Assembly (NCBI GenBank): GCA_038330145.1
Contig: JBBQNR010000012.1
Coordinates: 1 to 54,191 of the forward strand
Reading direction: 5' to 3'
DNA from: JBBQNR01 sp038330145
GTDB taxonomy: Bacteria > Actinomycetota > Thermoleophilia > Solirubrobacterales > JBBDJG01
Length of the DNA: 54,191 nt
The position numbers and the translations under genes are program-made. Positions 51,281 through 54,191 of the stretch are shown piece after piece (within the stretch, counting starts at the first letter, position 1; every line of letters begins with the position of its first letter). Below the pieces are notes generated by a model. That model was not told where the DNA came from. It made no database searches and saw only the letters and a program-made list of their open reading frames with translations.

Positions 51281-52174
51281 ATGTTGGAGGTGAACAACCT
51301 GACCAAGCGCTTCGGCAAGACGCTTGCTGTCGACGGTCTCAGCTTCCGCGCCTCTCCCGGCCGGGTGCTCGGCTTTTTGGGGCCCAACGGCGCCGGCAAG
51401 ACCACGACCCTGCGCACACTTCTCGGGCTGACGCTGCCGACCGCAGGCTCAGCGACGGTCGAGGGTCGGCCCTACCGGGAGCTGCGTGATCCGGTGCACG
51501 TCGTCGGCGCGGTGCTCGAGGGCCCGCAGTTCCACCCCGGGCGCAGCGGTCGCAATCACCTGCGCGTGCTCGCGGCCGCCGCCGGCTTGCCCGAGAGCCG
51601 GGTCGACGAGGTGCTGCGGCTGGTGGAGCTCGAGGGCTCCGCCAACCGTCGCGTCAAGGGCTACTCGCTTGGCATGCGCCAGCGGCTGAGCCTGGCGGGC
51701 GCGCTGCTCGGCGATCCTCGCGCGCTGGTGCTGGACGAGCCCGCCAACGGGCTTGACCCACAGGGGATCCGGTGGCTGCGGGACTTCGTTCGCGCGCGTG
51801 CCGCGGCGGGTCACACGGTCCTGTTCTCGAGTCACGTGCTCGCCGAGGTGGCGCAGACGGTGGACGAGGTCGTGGTCGTGAGCCGCGGGCGATTGGTGGC
51901 GCGCGGGACGGTCGAGGAGCTGACTCGGGACGCCGCCGCTTCGATCCGTGTGCGCAGCTCCGATCCTGAGCGCCTGCGAGCGGCGCTCCAGGGAAAGGGC
52001 ATCACGGCGGATCGTGACGCCGGCGAGTGGTTGTCCGTGCACGGCTCCTCGCTCGAGGACGTGGGCACCACCGCCCTCGAACAGAGCACAGCCGTGTACG
52101 AGCTCTTCAGCGGGCAGCAGACGCTGGAAGATGTCTTCCTGGAGCTGACCGGAGAGACGGACGCCGGACGATGA
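51281..52174 (+). CDS. ABC-2-type transporter ATP-binding protein
   Basis: 297 residues. Walker A is GPNGAGKTTT, the Q-loop is atypical, the signature is YSLGMRQRLSLAGALL and Walker B is ALVLDEPANGLDPQG, with H-loop FSSHVLAEV. The C-terminal ~85 residues are a DUF4162-like regulatory end. YSLGMRQR is the mark of exporters of the bacitracin/antibiotic-resistance class. The permease gene overlaps its stop (ATGA). Substrate unknown. Confidence 0.94.
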   Translation: MLEVNNLTKRFGKTLAVDGLSFRASPGRVLGFLGPNGAGKTTTLRTLLGLTLPTAGSATVEGRPYRELRDPVHVVGAVLEGPQFHPGRSGRNHLRVLAAAAGLPESRVDEVLRLVELEGSANRRVKGYSLGMRQRLSLAGALLGDPRALVLDEPANGLDPQGIRWLRDFVRARAAAGHTVLFSSHVLAEVAQTVDEVVVVSRGRLVARGTVEELTRDAAASIRVRSSDPERLRAALQGKGITADRDAGEWLSVHGSSLEDVGTTALEQSTAVYELFSGQQTLEDVFLELTGETDAGR

Positions 52175-52905
52175 GCAGGCTGGTGAGCTCGGAACTGCTA
52201 AAGCTGCGCACTGCGCGCACCTTCTGGGGCTTCGCGGCCGCGATCCTGGGTCTGGTGCTCCTGATCACGGTGCTCGGGCTGGCTTTGGGCGACCTCAACT
52301 CCGAGAACAGTGTCCGCTCACAGCTCTCGACCGCCGCTGGCACCGCACTGCTGGTGCTTGTGCTCGGCGTCGTCTTCGGCGCCGGCGAGTATCGCCACGG
52401 AACGATCGCCTGGACGCTGCTGGTGACGCCCGATCGCGTGCGGGCCGTGACGGCGAAGGCGCTCGCGTCTGGCATCGCAGGTCTGGTGCTCGGCCTCGTG
52501 GTCGCGGCCGTCACTGCCGGCATCGCCGTGCCATGGCTGTCGGTGGAGGACTCTCTCCGGCTCTCTGGGGGCGAGCTGGCGGCCCTGTTCCTGGGCGGCG
52601 TCCTTCTCACGATGCTGTCGGGCGCGCTGGGTGCGGGTGTGGGTCTGCTGCTTCGCAACCAGGTGGCCGGGGTAGTTCTGCTGCTGGTGGTGGTGTTCAT
52701 CGTCGATCCCGCCGTGTCGGCTGTGGCCGAGGGATACGCGAAGTACTCGCTCAGCGGCCTGGTGACCGCGCTCAGCGGCGGTCCCGCAGAGGACGTCAGT
52801 GGCGACGAGCTGCTGCCGTTCGGAGTCGCGGCCCTGATCTGGGCGGCCTACACCGCAGTGATCGTGGCCGCGGCGGCTGCCATCACCGCGCGACGTGACA
52901 TCTGA
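52171..52905 (+). CDS. ABC-2-type transporter permease
   Basis: 244 residues with six transmembrane helices: the first is FWGFAAAILGLVLLITVLGL, and later ones include ALLVLVLGVVFGAGEYRHGT, containing the conserved EYRHGT stretch of ABC-2 permeases, and VVLLLVVVFIVDPAVSAVA. It starts SRLVSSELLKLRTARTFWGF as typical for the family. Coupled to the ATPase gene by ATGA. Confidence 0.93.
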   Translation: MSRLVSSELLKLRTARTFWGFAAAILGLVLLITVLGLALGDLNSENSVRSQLSTAAGTALLVLVLGVVFGAGEYRHGTIAWTLLVTPDRVRAVTAKALASGIAGLVLGLVVAAVTAGIAVPWLSVEDSLRLSGGELAALFLGGVLLTMLSGALGAGVGLLLRNQVAGVVLLLVVVFIVDPAVSAVAEGYAKYSLSGLVTALSGGPAEDVSGDELLPFGVAALIWAAYTAVIVAAAAAITARRDI

Positions 52906-52917
52906 TCCCGCCCGCGC

Positions 52918-53187
52918 TCAGGCTGCGAAGCGCTCAGCCGCTCGTGCCCGCCGCTTGGCCGCCTCGACCTCGCGGTCCTTGGGCGGCGCGGTCGTCACGA
53001 GCGTCTCGAGCAGCCTCTCCGTGGCGAGAGCAACCTCTTCCACGGCGCGGTCGAAAGCCTCGGCATTGGCCTGCGAGGGCTTGGTCGTGCCACTGACCTT
53101 GCGAACGTATTGAAGAGCCGCCTCATGGATCTCGTTCTCCGAAGCGGGCGGCTCGAAATTGTGGAGTGTGCGTATGTTTCGACACAT
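52918..53187 (-). CDS. DUF2277 family protein
   Basis: 89 residues. The start MCRNIRTLHNFEPPASENEI and the following VRKVSGTTKPSQANAEAFDR are the hallmarks of DUF2277, a small helical family with a conserved MCRNIR start. Function unknown. Divergent from the peroxiredoxin gene by 38 bases, which include the start context of both. Confidence 0.92.
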   Translation of the reverse strand: MCRNIRTLHNFEPPASENEIHEAALQYVRKVSGTTKPSQANAEAFDRAVEEVALATERLLETLVTTAPPKDREVEAAKRRARAAERFAA

Positions 53188-53225
53188 ACGCCGAAGGTTA
53201 GCGCGGCTGGTTTCCTATCTGGTCC

Positions 53226-53786
53226 ATGACCGACGACTTCACCCGTCTCCCGGCCGACCTGCCCGTCCCCGAAGACGACGGCGCGGCGGAACACCTCCCC
53301 GGCCTGGCGGTCCCTGAACTAACGCTCGCCTCGACCGAGGGAACCACGGTCGACCTTGCCGCGCTCGCTCAGGAGCGCCTGGTCGCCTACGTGTATCCGA
53401 GGACGGGCAGGCCGGGTGAGCCCTTGCCCGCAGGCTGGGACGACATTCCGGGCGCGCGCGGATGCACACCGCAGAGCTGCGCCTTCCGCGACGCGCTGGA
53501 CGAATTCGCTCGCCACGGTGCGTCGGTGGTCGGCATCAGCGCCCAGAGCAGCGAGGACCAACGGGAGTTCGCCCAGCGCGAGCGGATCCCGTTTCCTCTT
53601 CTCAGCGATTCCGGTTTGGAGCTCTCGAGCGCGCTGCGGCTGCCGACCCTCGAGGCCGGCGTAATGACCCTCTATCGCCGGCTCACCTTCGTCGCCGAGC
53701 AAGGCATGATCGTCAAGGCCTTCTATCCCGTCTTCCCGCCGGACCGCAACGCCGCCGACGTGCTGGCGTGGCTCGCGGAGCGCTGA
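53226..53786 (+). CDS. Peroxiredoxin (AhpC/TSA, thioredoxin-fold)
   Basis: 186 residues. YVYPRTGRPGEPLPAGWDDI leads to GARGCTPQSCAFRDALDEFA, where the first cysteine is the probable peroxidatic one and the second (CxxxxC) the possible resolving one, as in the PrxQ group. RIPFPLLSDSGLELSSAL is also typical. It reduces peroxides in the cytoplasm. Confidence 0.9.
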   Translation: MTDDFTRLPADLPVPEDDGAAEHLPGLAVPELTLASTEGTTVDLAALAQERLVAYVYPRTGRPGEPLPAGWDDIPGARGCTPQSCAFRDALDEFARHGASVVGISAQSSEDQREFAQRERIPFPLLSDSGLELSSALRLPTLEAGVMTLYRRLTFVAEQGMIVKAFYPVFPPDRNAADVLAWLAER

Positions 53787-53892
53787 ACGCGGCGCTACGG
53801 CTTCAGATGTTCTGGACCGGGGCCGACACGCAAGGGCGCCCGGCGGTCAGGTCTATGGTTTGTGGTCCCGTCGAGGACGGCGAAGGTGACCT

Positions 53893-54191
53893 GTGCGAAC
53901 GCTCCTGATCGACAACTACGACTCCTTCACCTACAACCTCTTCCAGCTGCTGGCAGAGGCAAACGGTGAGGATCCGGTCGTCGTCCGCAACGACGAGGCG
54001 CCCTGGGCCGAGCTGTCGCGGATCGGTTTCGACAACATCGTCATATCCCCCGGCCCCGGCAGGCCGGAGAGGAAGAAGGACTTCGGAGTCTGTGCGGAGG
54101 CGATCATGGCGGCGGAGGTACCGCTGCTGGGAGTCTGCCTCGGCCATCAGGGCATCGGCGACCTCTGCGGGGCGCAGGTCGTGCACGCGCC
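53893..54191 (+). CDS. Aminodeoxychorismate/anthranilate synthase glutamine amidotransferase component, 3' truncated
   Basis: The first ~99 residues from GTG 53893, cut by the window end. RTLLIDNYDSFTYNLFQLLA is the standard start of PabA/TrpG, VISPGPGRPER the oxyanion region, and PLLGVCLGHQGIG the nucleophile elbow with the active cysteine. It supplies ammonia from glutamine for p-aminobenzoate or tryptophan synthesis. Whether it continues as a fusion with a synthase domain cannot be seen. Confidence 0.92.
   Translation, partial: MRTLLIDNYDSFTYNLFQLLAEANGEDPVVVRNDEAPWAELSRIGFDNIVISPGPGRPERKKDFGVCAEAIMAAEVPLLGVCLGHQGIGDLCGAQVVHA

Noticed and set aside
1..54191. CRISPR array or tRNA genes
   Set aside because: No regularly spaced repeats and no complete cloverleaf were seen apart from the tRNA-like part of tmRNA; a tRNAscan run was not possible.

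Overview
The window comes from a high-GC actinobacterium, most likely of the class Thermoleophilia (Solirubrobacterales or relatives). Pointers are the strong codon bias, a small exported protein at 7830 of a type abundant in that group, a tmRNA whose tag begins ADSH as in other Actinobacteria, a transketolase split into two subunits, and an F420-type deazaflavin enzyme. This placement is inference; no 16S or complete ribosomal protein gene is present.

Region 1 (1-18309) is ordinary chromosome: the 3' part of secA, prfB with its programmed +1 frameshift, two clan-A glycoside hydrolases (one a GH10 xylanase), nadC and nadA, a Solirubrobacterales-type exported protein, a SnoaL-like protein, the two transketolase subunits, and a tight block ftsE-ftsX-ctp-rnr-smpB. 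After a convergent pair (SnoaL-like protein, M50 protease) comes ssrA (tmRNA), so both partners of trans-translation and RNase R lie together.

Region 2 (about 18310-33600) is a genomic island placed at the 3' end of ssrA. Its left end carries a large serine recombinase read toward ssrA, then a MerR-like regulator. Two identical dyads (TGATAG-N7-CTATCA) overlap the first ATG of each of these reading frames. The cargo is defence-like: a 5-methylcytosine methyltransferase facing a putative restriction enzyme and a Vsr endonuclease, a complete qatABCD anti-phage cassette, and a three-gene operon not known to me as a named system: HTH-Mug/TDG-type DNA glycosylase, PD-(D/E)XK nuclease-like protein, and a zinc-ribbon protein with a PH-like core. 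The right end (32.2-33.6 kb) is a graveyard of a frameshifted tyrosine integrase, an integrase-associated HTH fragment and a broken IS1182-like transposase.

Region 3 (33741-54191) is chromosome with metabolic, stress and transport genes: a membrane GGDEF/HD-GYP protein, two-domain VOC protein, quinone oxidoreductase, CPA2 antiporter, a MarR regulator with an ABC exporter divergent from lon (strong consensus promoter and an overlapping dyad), several small enzymes (DHFR-like, deazaflavin-dependent, DJ-1/PfpI, alcohol dehydrogenase, cupin), an ABC-2 exporter, a DUF2277 protein, a peroxiredoxin, and the start of a pabA/trpG-type amidotransferase cut by the window end.

The most promising material for something new is the glycosylase-nuclease-zinc-ribbon operon at 28.4-32.2 kb, next to qat and next to a cytosine methylation system with its own mismatch endonuclease.
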